From Archaeoglobaceae archaeon (lineage in GTDB: Archaea > Halobacteriota > Archaeoglobi > Archaeoglobales > Archaeoglobaceae): 64,000 bases of DNA. The position numbers and the translations under genes were made by a program. The stretch's first letter is position 1; each line of letters begins with the position of its first letter. The stretch is from contig JAVYOO010000002.1 in NCBI GenBank assembly GCA_038734275.1, positions 308,216 to 372,215 on the forward strand, in the 5' to 3' direction. Positions 19,357 to 27,444 of this stretch are shown here, piece after piece. The notes beneath the pieces were generated by a model. That model was given only the letters and a program-made list of their open reading frames with translations. It made no database searches and was not told the origin of the DNA.

Positions 19357-19365
19357 CTTATATTT
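19357..19365 (+). promoter_or_regulatory. TATA box of the ADP-forming acyl-CoA synthetase gene
   Basis: CTTATATTT lies about 25 bp before the ATG at 19387. This fixes that ATG, not the in-frame TTG at 19366, as the start of a leaderless mRNA. Confidence 0.6.
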
Positions 19366-19386
19366 TTGTTTCAACTCTTTACCAGC

Positions 19387-21504
19387 ATGAAATTATTTGA
19401 GGCTATCTCCTCAAAAGCGATTTCCGAGAACAGATACTACTTAATGGAACATGAAAGTAAACAAATCCTTGAATATTATGGTCTCGAAACTACTGGTGCT
19501 TATTTTGCCCATACGGCAGATGAGGCGGTCAGAATTGCAAAGGAAATAGGCTATCCGGTGGTTTTAAAAGTTCTATCGAGCAAGGTTCTACATAAATCCG
19601 ATCTTGGCGGTGTAAAGCTCAACCTGAAGGATGAAAAAGCAGTAAGAGAGGCATTCAAGGAAATAGAGCTAAAATTCAAAGATCTTGGTATGATCGGCGT
19701 TTCTGTGCAAAAGATGGTGGAACCGGGGATGGAAGTTATCGTTGGCGTTACGAGGGATGAAACCTTTGGACCCGTCATAATGTTTGGTTTGGGTGGAATT
19801 TTTGTCGAAGCCCTTGGAGACGTGAGTTTTAGGGCAATTCCAATAACCGAAAAAGATGCCGAAGAGATGATTAAAGAGATAAAAGGATACTCGATCCTGA
19901 AGGGTTACCGTGGAACTTCAGCTGACATTGAAGCCATAAAAAATGTTCTACTCACAGTTTCCAAGATCGTCACCGAAAACCCCTTGATAAAAGAAATGGA
20001 TCTCAATCCAATTTTCGTTTATCCAAAGGGTTACAAGATCGCGGATGCCCGAATAATTCTGTCAAAAGAAAATAATGCAGAAATCGAATCTATTAAAAGC
20101 GATTTCAAAAAACTATTTTATCCGAAAAGTGTTGCAGTCATTGGAGCTTCAAACACTCCAGGAAAGCTCGGCTGGAATGTGTTTAGAAATCTGCTAACTC
20201 ATGGCTTTGAGGGGAGACTTTACCCCGTTAATCCAAATGCCGAAGAAATCCAGGGTGTAAAGGCTTACAAAAGCATAAAAGAAGTCCCTGAGGCTGTAGA
20301 TGTAGCAATAGTTCTCGTTCCCGCAAAGCATACACCAAATGCTGTCAAAGAGTGCTGTGAAGCTGGAGTGAAATTCATAATAGTCGAGTCGGCCGGATTT
20401 TCTGAACTCGGAGAAGAAGGAAAGAAACTTGAAATGCAGATGAAGTCTGAAATAAGAAAACATGGATGCAGACTCGTAGGACCAAACTGTGCAGGAATTA
20501 TAAACACTCACAACGGTTTTGTAGGGTCACTGGGTCTTCTTGAAGACCTTGGCAAGGGAAATATCGGGCTCATAGCTCAAGCAGGTGTTTATGCGGCCGG
20601 ATTTTTATGGGGCTTGAGAAATATAATGGACTTCGGAATCATAGTAACGATCGGAAACAAGCTCGATGTAAATGAAACGGACATGCTTGAAGCTATTGGA
20701 AATGACGAGAATATCGAAGTTGTTTGCATGTATCTCGAAGACATCAAAGCTGGAAGAAGATTTATCGAGGTTGCAAAAAGGATTACGCAGCAAAAGCCTG
20801 TAATAGTTTTAAAGACGGGAAGAACAGAAGAGGGGAAGAAAGCGGCATCAACCCATACAGCATCTCTTGCTGGCAATGATCGGATTTACAGTGCTGTTTT
20901 CGGACAGGTGGGCATAATAAGAGCGAGAGACAACGAGCACCTCTTCGCACTTGCAAAGGCTTTTTCGAAACAACCATTGCCGAAGAACAATAACGTATTT
21001 GTAATAACCTATGCAGGATCTCTTGGCGTAGCATCAGCAGACGCGATATCTCTAAATGGGCTTAAGCTCGCAGATTTTCCGAAAGAAATCAAGGATGAAC
21101 TCAAAAGTTTGATGCCAAGCTTTGTTGGAAGCTTTAATCCACTGGATTTGACATTCGATCAAAATCCCGAACAGGTTAAGAAAGTTATAGAGACCGCTTT
21201 AAAGAGCCAGAGTGTCGGTAGCATCGTAGTTATAATGCAAACTGAGAAGTTCAAGAGTTATGTCGAAACGCTCAGATCGATCGACTACAAGGGTGTTCCA
21301 GTTTTTGCAGTCGTATTCGGGAAGGAATTCGTTATGGAAGACGTTATAAGACTTGAAAAGGCAGGAATACCGGTTTATACAACTCCAGAGCAGGCAATCG
21401 AAGTAATTGCAACGATGTGGAAGTATAAGGAGAAATTCAGGTTTGCAGAAAAGACAGAATACACGAGTGTTAAGGCAGCAAAAGGTATTTCTGCAACTCC
21501 TTGA
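19387..21504 (+). CDS. Acyl-CoA synthetase (ADP-forming), fused beta-alpha subunits
   Basis: This 705-residue ADP-forming acyl-CoA synthetase interconverts acyl-CoA, ADP and phosphate with the acid, CoA and ATP, conserving energy in peptide and fatty-acid catabolism. The ATP-grasp (beta) part comes first (about residues 15-230: HESKQILEYYGLETTGAYF, GYPVVLKVLSSKVLHKSDLGG). The CoA-binding domain follows (FYPKSVAVIGASNTPGKLGWNVF) with the ligase-CoA domain. The phosphorylated His is expected in THTASLAGND. Beta-before-alpha is the reverse of the usual alpha-beta fusion in Archaeoglobus-type enzymes. The substrate is not determinable; the neighbouring thiolase, acyl-CoA dehydrogenase and ETF suggest acetyl-CoA or branched or aromatic acyl-CoA. 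Confidence 0.9.
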   Translation: MKLFEAISSKAISENRYYLMEHESKQILEYYGLETTGAYFAHTADEAVRIAKEIGYPVVLKVLSSKVLHKSDLGGVKLNLKDEKAVREAFKEIELKFKDLGMIGVSVQKMVEPGMEVIVGVTRDETFGPVIMFGLGGIFVEALGDVSFRAIPITEKDAEEMIKEIKGYSILKGYRGTSADIEAIKNVLLTVSKIVTENPLIKEMDLNPIFVYPKGYKIADARIILSKENNAEIESIKSDFKKLFYPKSVAVIGASNTPGKLGWNVFRNLLTHGFEGRLYPVNPNAEEIQGVKAYKSIKEVPEAVDVAIVLVPAKHTPNAVKECCEAGVKFIIVESAGFSELGEEGKKLEMQMKSEIRKHGCRLVGPNCAGIINTHNGFVGSLGLLEDLGKGNIGLIAQAGVYAAGFLWGLRNIMDFGIIVTIGNKLDVNETDMLEAIGNDENIEVVCMYLEDIKAGRRFIEVAKRITQQKPVIVLKTGRTEEGKKAASTHTASLAGNDRIYSAVFGQVGIIRARDNEHLFALAKAFSKQPLPKNNNVFVITYAGSLGVASADAISLNGLKLADFPKEIKDELKSLMPSFVGSFNPLDLTFDQNPEQVKKVIETALKSQSVGSIVVIMQTEKFKSYVETLRSIDYKGVPVFAVVFGKEFVMEDVIRLEKAGIPVYTTPEQAIEVIATMWKYKEKFRFAEKTEYTSVKAAKGISATP

Positions 21505-21755
21505 TTTTCCAATTTTTTAAATCTTAAGAATCTGCGAAGTAGATTACTTGGCTGAAAATTTGGCTCGGAAAGGTCAATAAAAGTTCTTTGCTAGAAAGAA
21601 AAATTTCATCGAATTAAAAGCTGAAATTGGGATTTTTATGAAACTTGGTGTGAAAAGGTGTTAATAAAGGCCGAAAATAAATTATACCGAAATATCAAAA
21701 ATGAAAGGTAGATCTAACTGAATTAAGGCATTATCCGTAATAAAAAGAAAAAACA
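21505..21755. other. Intergenic region before tRNA-Arg, nothing recognised
   Basis: About 250 AT-rich bases lie between the acyl-CoA synthetase stop and the 3' end of tRNA-Arg. I see no open frame, repeat or RNA signature. Confidence 0.5.
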
Positions 21756-21830
21756 CGGACCCGGCGGGATTTGAACCCGCGATCTACGGCTTAGAAGGCC
21801 GTCGCTCTGTCCTGGCTGAGCCACGGGCCC
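21756..21830 (-). tRNA. tRNA-Arg (anticodon UCU)
   Basis: On the minus strand the sequence folds as a standard cloverleaf. The acceptor is GGGCCCG with CGGGTCC (one G-U pair), the anticodon arm is ACGGC-CTTCTAA-GCCGT, and the T arm is CGCGGGTTCAAATCCCGC. The seven-base loop gives anticodon TCT, reading AGA. The discriminator base is G, and 3' CCA is not encoded. There is no intron. The upstream (higher coordinate) minus-strand element CTTAAAAAC near 21858-21866 is a possible TATA box. Confidence 0.95.
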
Positions 21831-21897
21831 TGCTTTTATATGGCTGTAGGAAATGTTTTTAAGTCTTTCTCAAAGCGAATTCAAGTCTCAATTGACT

Positions 21898-23037
21898 TTA
21901 ATCGTTTATACATAGGAAGTGACCCATTTTGTCTCTCTTTGCTTTGAGATAACTTAAATTCGCCTCTGTTGGTTCCACCTCGATCGCTTCTCTTTTCACG
22001 TTAAAGCCGTATTTTGCAAGTTCTTCGATCTTTAAAGGATTATTTGTTAGCAACCTGACGTTCTTAACCCCCAAGTCCATCAGTATCTGTGCAGAAATCC
22101 CGTAACTTCTGAGATCTGGTGGAAATCCGAGCTTTAAGTTTGCATCCACTGTATCAATACCATTTTCCTGAAGTCTGTAGGCCAAAAGCTTGTTTATAAG
22201 ACCAATTCCTCTGCCCTCATGGCCTCGCATGTATATCAGAACGCCCTTTCCCTCCCGATCAATCATCTTTAACGCGCTTTCAAGTTGTTCACCACAATCA
22301 CAACGCAACGAGTGCAGAACATCTCCTGTTAGACACTCTGAATGAATTCTTACAAGAATATTTCCAGAGGAAACGTCTCCCTTTACCAGTGCGAGTATTT
22401 CTCCTATCGGGCTCTTGTAACCAATTGCCTTAAAAGTGCCGTAAAACTTTGTTGGTAGAGTTGCTTCGACAACTCTTTCGACTATTTTTTCGTTTTTCAG
22501 CCTAAACTCTATAAGATCACGTATATTAATGATCGGAATTGAGTGGACTTCTGAAAAGTTCTTGGCAAACTCAATTCCACCAACCTTACCTTCAGGCGTT
22601 AAAATTGGGGCATAAACGGCACATGCCCTAAAACCAGCGAGTCTTGCCAAATCAGAGCACGCTTCAGCAATTCCAGGCCGCTCAAGAATTCCCATTTCTT
22701 TTGTTTCCTCTACAAAAATCCTTCCAGGGAACTTTATTTCCCCCGGGCTTATATTTTCAAGAACTAATTTTTTTATGAAATTCGCTCTATCTTCAGCCGA
22801 AATCTTTTCAAGTTTTGGATCTATTGGAATTAGATTGCCATTGAAGAAAAATTTATTTAAACCAAGTGAGGAAATTTTGCTCCATGTCAGTGAAAGTCGT
22901 ATCTCGTCACAATTTTTCATAATGAAGTTAATAGAGTTGGAGTTGACAATTTCCGCAGGAATACAGAGAAAACTCTTATCTTCCTCACAAACTATGACAA
23001 ATCTTCCCGCTTTGATTTCTTCTATTAAATTTTCCAT
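21898..23037 (-). CDS. ribA: RibBA-like protein: GTP cyclohydrolase II with a degenerate RibB domain
   Basis: This is a protein of about 379 residues. The C-terminal half is an intact GTP cyclohydrolase II, the first enzyme of bacterial-type riboflavin synthesis: zinc ligands C-x10-C-x-C (CLTGDVLHSLRCDC), catalytic RGHEGRGIGL, and DLRSYGISAQIL. The N-terminal half aligns with 3,4-dihydroxybutanone-4-phosphate synthase (RibB), but catalytic positions are lost. The DRENEGD motif is replaced by a few unrelated residues (CEEDKSFL), the RPGHVFP His is Arg (FPGRIFV), the HTEA His is Ile (GIAEAC), and the CEL Glu is gone (YAPIL). The RibB half is thus probably inactive or does something else. The ATG at 23037 matches the RibB N-terminus and lies about 27 bp from the shared TATA box; a longer frame from 23139 would run into the divergent ABCE1 gene. 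Confidence 0.88.
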   Translation of the reverse strand: MENLIEEIKAGRFVIVCEEDKSFLCIPAEIVNSNSINFIMKNCDEIRLSLTWSKISSLGLNKFFFNGNLIPIDPKLEKISAEDRANFIKKLVLENISPGEIKFPGRIFVEETKEMGILERPGIAEACSDLARLAGFRACAVYAPILTPEGKVGGIEFAKNFSEVHSIPIINIRDLIEFRLKNEKIVERVVEATLPTKFYGTFKAIGYKSPIGEILALVKGDVSSGNILVRIHSECLTGDVLHSLRCDCGEQLESALKMIDREGKGVLIYMRGHEGRGIGLINKLLAYRLQENGIDTVDANLKLGFPPDLRSYGISAQILMDLGVKNVRLLTNNPLKIEELAKYGFNVKREAIEVEPTEANLSYLKAKRDKMGHFLCIND

Positions 23038-23059
23038 AGAATTCGAAATGAACAAAGGG

Positions 23060-23070
23060 ATATAAATATT
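23060..23070. promoter_or_regulatory. Shared, nearly symmetric TATA element between ribA and ABCE1 genes
   Basis: ATATAAATAT in the 62-bp divergent gap differs from its reverse complement only at its two central positions. It is about 27 bp from the ribA start (23037) and about 35 bp from the ABCE1 ATG (23100). It is the only strong AT box in the gap, so it may serve both directions. Confidence 0.5.
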
Positions 23071-23099
23071 CTTATACTCAGTGAATGCCTGAATAAAAG

Positions 23100-24854
23100 A
23101 TGCGAATAGCTGTGATCGATAAGGAGAGATGCCAGCCAAAGAAGTGCGGGCAGGAGTGTTTGAAGTATTGTCCTAAAGTCAGAAGTGGAGATGAGACTGT
23201 TGTGATTGCAGAAAAGGCGATCATTTCGGAAAAACTCTGCGTAGGCTGTGGTATATGTGTTAAAAAGTGTCCGATGAAGGCAATCCGAATTGTAGGGCTT
23301 CCAGAGAGATTGGAGGGTAGAGAAGTTCATAGATATGGTAAAAATGGTTTTGTGCTATACAATTTGCCCGTGCCGAGAGTAGGAGCTGTAGTAGGGATTC
23401 TTGGGGCTAATGGGACTGGAAAAAGCACAACTGTTAAGATTCTTTCAGGCCAGTTGAAACCAAATCTCGGTAAAGAACAGGCAGATTGGGAAGAAATTTT
23501 TGAAAGATTTTCCGGAACAGAACTTCTGGATTATCTTAAAAAGTTAAGGGATGGAAAAATAAGGGCAAGTATCAAGCCTCAGTATATAGAAACGATTCCA
23601 AAGGTTTTTTCAGGAAAAGCAAGGGATTTGCTTGAGAAATTTGACGAGAGAGGTATTTTAGATGAGATAGTCGAAAAACTAAACCTTAAAACATCTTTGA
23701 ACAGAGAACTGAAAGATCTAAGCGGAGGAGAACTGCAAAGGGTTGCGATTGCAGTTTGTTACATGAGAGATGCGGATTTCTACTTCTTCGACGAAGTGAC
23801 GCCATATTTGGATATCTACCAGCGAAAAACTGTGGCCAACGTTATCAAAGAACTTTCGAGTAAAAGAACTGTGATGATAGTAGAGCACGATCTGGCAATT
23901 CTTGACATGCTTGCTGATTTCGTTCACATAACCTACGGAGTTCCGGGCGTTTATGGAGTAGTCACAGCTCCGAAGTCTGCAAGAGTGGGGATAAACCAGT
24001 ATCTAAACGGTTATTTGGCTGATGAGAACATAAGAATACGAGAAAAAAGAATAGAATTCGAGATCTTACAGCCAAGAGAAAGCGTTTCGGAAAAAATTCT
24101 TCTTGAATATCCTGCTTTCAAGAAAACTCTCAACGGTTTTACACTAATGGTCGAAAAAGGAGACATAAGAGTTGGCGAAGTCCTCGGCGTTGTTGGCCCT
24201 AATGCAACTGGTAAGTCTACATTTGTAAAGGTCCTTGCCGGTGTTTTGGAAGACGATGAGAAAAAGGTAAGTTTAAGTTTGAAAGTGAGCTACAAACCAC
24301 AGTATATAAAAGCGGATATGGATGAAAGCGTTGAAAATTTTTTACGAAAGATAAATCCGATGATATATTCATCTTTTATTAAAACAGAATTTTTAAAACC
24401 TATGCAAATCGAAGAATTAATGGAGAGGAATCTTCAAGACCTTAGTGGAGGAGAACTTCAAAGAGTTGCGATTGTAGCATGTCTTTTAAGGGATGCGGAT
24501 CTTTACCTTCTCGACGAACCCACAGCACATTTGGATGTTGAGCAAAGGAGTGAGACCGCCCGATTGATAAGAAGATTTGCTCTCAACAACTCAAAAAGCG
24601 TGCTTGTCGTTGATCACGATATCTACTTTATAGACATGGTAAGCGACAGGCTAATGCTATTCGATGGAGAGCCCGGGAGGAGGGGTTTCGCAATAAGGGC
24701 GAAAGGTATGAGAGAGGGGATGAATGCATTTCTTTCAAAGCTTGGAATTACCTTCAGGAGGGATGAAGAGACAAAAAGACCAAGGGTTAACAAGCTCGAC
24801 TCAAGGCTGGATAGAGAGCAAAAAGCTGTTGGAGAATATTATTACTACATTTAA
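23100..24854 (+). CDS. ABCE1/RLI ribosome recycling ATPase
   Basis: This 584-residue twin-ATPase splits ribosomes after termination together with release factor. The N-terminus holds two ferredoxin-like clusters (CQPKKCGQECLKYC and CVGCGICVKKC). The two nucleotide-binding domains have Walker A GANGTGKST (about residue 103) and GPNATGKST (about residue 368), two LSGGELQRVAI signatures, and D-loop/Walker B regions YFFDEVTPYLD and YLLDEPTAHLD. The helix-loop-helix insertion expected in the first domain is present. The C-terminal extension (DEETKRPRVNKLDSRLDREQKA) is also typical. The gene is divergent from ribA with a 62-bp gap. Confidence 0.96.
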   Translation: MRIAVIDKERCQPKKCGQECLKYCPKVRSGDETVVIAEKAIISEKLCVGCGICVKKCPMKAIRIVGLPERLEGREVHRYGKNGFVLYNLPVPRVGAVVGILGANGTGKSTTVKILSGQLKPNLGKEQADWEEIFERFSGTELLDYLKKLRDGKIRASIKPQYIETIPKVFSGKARDLLEKFDERGILDEIVEKLNLKTSLNRELKDLSGGELQRVAIAVCYMRDADFYFFDEVTPYLDIYQRKTVANVIKELSSKRTVMIVEHDLAILDMLADFVHITYGVPGVYGVVTAPKSARVGINQYLNGYLADENIRIREKRIEFEILQPRESVSEKILLEYPAFKKTLNGFTLMVEKGDIRVGEVLGVVGPNATGKSTFVKVLAGVLEDDEKKVSLSLKVSYKPQYIKADMDESVENFLRKINPMIYSSFIKTEFLKPMQIEELMERNLQDLSGGELQRVAIVACLLRDADLYLLDEPTAHLDVEQRSETARLIRRFALNNSKSVLVVDHDIYFIDMVSDRLMLFDGEPGRRGFAIRAKGMREGMNAFLSKLGITFRRDEETKRPRVNKLDSRLDREQKAVGEYYYYI

Positions 24855-24857
24855 ATT

Positions 24858-25184
24858 TTAAAGCTTATAGTAATCGGTGTAAAAAGCGTCGATCTCATCG
24901 TAGCGTTTTAGTAATTTTGCAACCTCGACAGCGATGATATGAGCACATGGATCCTTCCCCTTTAGCTTAATTTGAAAGTCTGGGCACGAGCAAAAAAACT
25001 CGTCCACTATGTATTCATTTTTACCAACCACGACAAAGAAGTCGTGATACTTTTTAATTCTGTTCTCTTTCAAGTAGAAAAATGCCTTCTCACCCCTTTT
25101 TCCGTAGTTCAAAAAAAGAGCTTTGTATAGCTCATATCCTAGCCCCTTCTGTGTGGCAATAATCACATCATTCGCCAGTTTCAT
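24858..25184 (-). CDS. SWIM zinc-finger protein
   Basis: This 108-residue protein has a single SWIM zinc finger at about residues 63-85: CSC, a spacer of 13, then CAH, with Ala three residues after the His (CAHIIA). This CxC-xn-CxHxxA pattern matches the extended motif of the Shu2/SWS1 recombination-mediator family. The N-terminal half (about residues 5-60) is basic with predicted strands (YLKENRIKKYHDFFVVVG). It overlaps the DUF2150-like gene by 17 bases and is third in a string beginning with radA. I infer a role with RadA, as SWIM proteins bind Rad51 paralogues in eukaryotes; other SWIM proteins bind DNA in unrelated settings, so this is not proven. Confidence 0.82.
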   Translation of the reverse strand: MKLANDVIIATQKGLGYELYKALFLNYGKRGEKAFFYLKENRIKKYHDFFVVVGKNEYIVDEFFCSCPDFQIKLKGKDPCAHIIAVEVAKLLKRYDEIDAFYTDYYKL

Positions 25185-25746
25185 CTTCTGCTATTTCTTC
25201 GCTCGCATCGATCTTTGAAAGTTCCACAACCATGCCTATTGCATCAACACCATCAAGCCAGCTCAAAATTACTGAATCCTCCTGCAAATTGAGATCTGGA
25301 AGTTTTTCACCTTTTATAACCTTCGCCCCCACTTTCGCAATAGAGTCAAAAGCCATATCCAGTTTTCCATTCTTTTCATTTTCAAGAGCATCTTTTATGA
25401 GCTCTTTTATACTTTTCCTGCTAAACTTACCTTCAAGATAGTATCTGAAGGATTCTATGCTGGCCTTTATTGCCTCCGCAGTTAACATGAATATATCTGT
25501 TTTGAGATCTGAATTTAATTTGTAATCTTTATTGAAAGAGCTGGCAATTTTTTCAAGTTCTTTAATAGCCTCTGCCTTTTTGATTTCCCGATTTTTTACT
25601 GCATTTAAAATGCTAAAACAAGCGATGATCACATCCTCGAGCATCTGTTCAAAAACGGATAAACTGTCGGGATCATCTTCACGAACTTCACTTTCATTAA
25701 TTTTTTTTATCCAATTTTGGAGTCTTGAGTCAGGGTAGAAATCCAT
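25168..25746 (-). CDS. DUF2150-like archaeal protein, unknown function
   Basis: This 192-residue, mostly helical, acidic protein resembles the archaeal DUF2150 family (assignment from general resemblance: length, N-terminal YPDSRLQNWIKKI, central ELEKIASSFNKDYKL, and an acidic tail). No catalytic motif is visible. It lies 33 bp after the radA stop and overlaps the SWIM gene by 17 bp, so the three are probably one transcript. That setting suggests a part in recombination or repair. The C-terminus (ELSKIDASEEIAEDETGE) is strongly acidic. Confidence 0.65.
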   Translation of the reverse strand: MDFYPDSRLQNWIKKINESEVREDDPDSLSVFEQMLEDVIIACFSILNAVKNREIKKAEAIKELEKIASSFNKDYKLNSDLKTDIFMLTAEAIKASIESFRYYLEGKFSRKSIKELIKDALENEKNGKLDMAFDSIAKVGAKVIKGEKLPDLNLQEDSVILSWLDGVDAIGMVVELSKIDASEEIAEDETGE

Positions 25747-25779
25747 AAGAAAAAGTTTTTAGGGAAGATATAAGGATTT

Positions 25780-26748
25780 CTACTTCGCATCCTCGACGCC
25801 TTTTTCTGTAATCTTGAACACAACTTCAGTCTCCGGAAGATGCGGGGAGTCGACAAGTCGGGCAATTCTAAGTTCTCCCTTGCTCTTCTTCAAGTATACT
25901 CTGTAGGTTGCGGTGTGGGCAACTATGTGTCCTCCAACAGGCTTTGTCGGGTCTCCAAACATGATATCTGGGCGTGCCATTACTTGGTTGGTTACAACTA
26001 CTGCAGCGTTGAAAAGCTCCCCGAATTTCATCAAGTCGTGCATGTGTCTGTTAAGCTTCTGCTGCCGATCCGCAAGTGTTCCCCTGCCTACGTATTCAGC
26101 TCTGAAGTGCGAAGTCAGCGAATCCACAATCAAAAGCCTAACCTGTTTTCCCTCTTTTTTAAGTCTCTCCGCCAATTCCTTTGCATTATCAACAAGAAGC
26201 ATTTGATGGTTAGAGTTGTAAGCTTGGGCGACAAAAATGTTCTTGAGCACCTCGTTCGGATCAAGCTTCTTTGCGGTTGCCATCTGGATTATCCTCTCTG
26301 GTCTAAAAGTGTTCTCGGTATCGATTACAATAGCACAGCCGTCTAAGCCACCCTTATCCTCTGGAAGCTGAACATTTACAGCGAGCTGATGACAAAGCTG
26401 GGTTTTACCGCTCCCGAACTCTCCAAAGAGCTCCGTGATTGCCTGAGTTTCGATTCCACCACCAAAGAGATTATCAAGCTCTTTGCTTCCTGTTGTTATT
26501 TTACGAACATTCTTCCTTTTTTCAAGCACCTTGTCTCCACTTTCAAATCCACCAATACTTGCCATCTTCCTTGCATGCTGAATGATCTTCAGTGCACTTG
26601 CCTCGCTTATTCCACTTATAGCAGAGAGTTCAGCTGGAGAAGCTATTGCTATTGCCTCAATACTCGTAAATCCCGCTTCTCTTAGCTTTTTTGCAGTTTC
26701 TGGACCAACACCTGGTATTTCTTCAAGATCAACAATCTCTTCCGTCAT
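25780..26748 (-). CDS. radA: DNA repair and recombination protein RadA
   Basis: This 322-residue archaeal RecA/Rad51 orthologue forms filaments on single-stranded DNA and catalyses strand exchange. The N-terminal helix-hairpin-helix domain spans residues 5-60 ([18 protein letters not shown]). The polymerisation motif region is followed by the ATPase core with Walker [10 protein letters not shown] (about residue 107), Walker [12 protein letters not shown], and the loop L1/L2 region with [15 protein letters not shown]. The C-terminus ([18 protein letters not shown]) is typical. Length is normal. It heads a string with DUF2150-like and SWIM genes. Confidence 0.97.
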   Translation of the reverse strand: MTEEIVDLEEIPGVGPETAKKLREAGFTSIEAIAIASPAELSAISGISEASALKIIQHARKMASIGGFESGDKVLEKRKNVRKITTGSKELDNLFGGGIETQAITELFGEFGSGKTQLCHQLAVNVQLPEDKGGLDGCAIVIDTENTFRPERIIQMATAKKLDPNEVLKNIFVAQAYNSNHQMLLVDNAKELAERLKKEGKQVRLLIVDSLTSHFRAEYVGRGTLADRQQKLNRHMHDLMKFGELFNAAVVVTNQVMARPDIMFGDPTKPVGGHIVAHTATYRVYLKKSKGELRIARLVDSPHLPETEVVFKITEKGVEDAK

Positions 26749-26814
26749 TGATGCTGATATTTCACAAATAAGTTAAACTTTTTGCTCTTGTCTGCTTAAA
26801 AAATAAAAATCAGA

Positions 26815-27363
26815 TTACTTTTTAACCCTATCAAAAAACGGATTCTTGCCCTCTACTGCGATTGGAATTGCAAAAGCCACATCGCAATCCGTTAACCCAA
26901 GCTTTTTCACAGCCAGCGCTATTCTATACATGATCCTCGTATCGACCCCAAGTATTGCAGACAGCTTAACCGCAGAGCCAAGGGCAATTCCGAGATCAAC
27001 GAGCTTGAACGCACAATTTGGTCCTTTAAACTTCAACTCCTCTCTTTTAGCCCTTTCAAATTCAGCACAGCTTTTAAATCCACATGCCCCGCAGTTCAAT
27101 CCAAGTGATTTTCCACCTCTTACTCCAATTAGCAGAACCCCTTTAGACTTTCTTAGGCTATCCGCATCTCTAAGGAAGTTTTCATCTTCCTTGGCAAAGT
27201 CTTCCATTTTCTTTGCAATTTTTTCGATCTCGTCTTTACCAAAATAAAGAATCTCAAGGTCATCAATGCCTTTCGATTTTGGAGCGGTTCTTGCAGACTC
27301 TGCCATTAGATATGCAGAAATTTTAACCGCTTCTTCAGCAAAATCTCTTTCATTTTGCACCAT
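26815..27363 (-). CDS. DUF2148 ferredoxin-domain protein
   Basis: This 182-residue protein of the DUF2148 family (uncharacterised, annotated as containing a ferredoxin-like domain) has conserved features: RGGKSLGLNCGACGFKSCAEF with three cysteines (C-x2-C-x4-C) and a further Cys in KGPNCAFKLVDLGIALGSA. The Cys pattern is consistent with an Fe-S cluster. The N-terminus (FAEEAVKISAYLMAESART) and the C-terminus (NPFFDRVKK) match the family. Its stop lies 66 bp before the radA start on the same strand. No function is known. Confidence 0.8.
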   Translation of the reverse strand: MVQNERDFAEEAVKISAYLMAESARTAPKSKGIDDLEILYFGKDEIEKIAKKMEDFAKEDENFLRDADSLRKSKGVLLIGVRGGKSLGLNCGACGFKSCAEFERAKREELKFKGPNCAFKLVDLGIALGSAVKLSAILGVDTRIMYRIALAVKKLGLTDCDVAFAIPIAVEGKNPFFDRVKK

Positions 27364-27444
27364 AGAAAATACTGGTTGAAGATTAACTTTTTCCTTTCAA
27401 GTCAGGATAATTGCAAATTAAAAAATTTAATTAAAAAAATCCCT

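Noticed and set aside
23038..23139. N-terminal extension of the RibBA-like protein from an upstream start at 23139
   Set aside because: It would overlap the ABCE1 gene and the shared TATA box; the conserved RibB N-terminus begins at the ATG at 23037.
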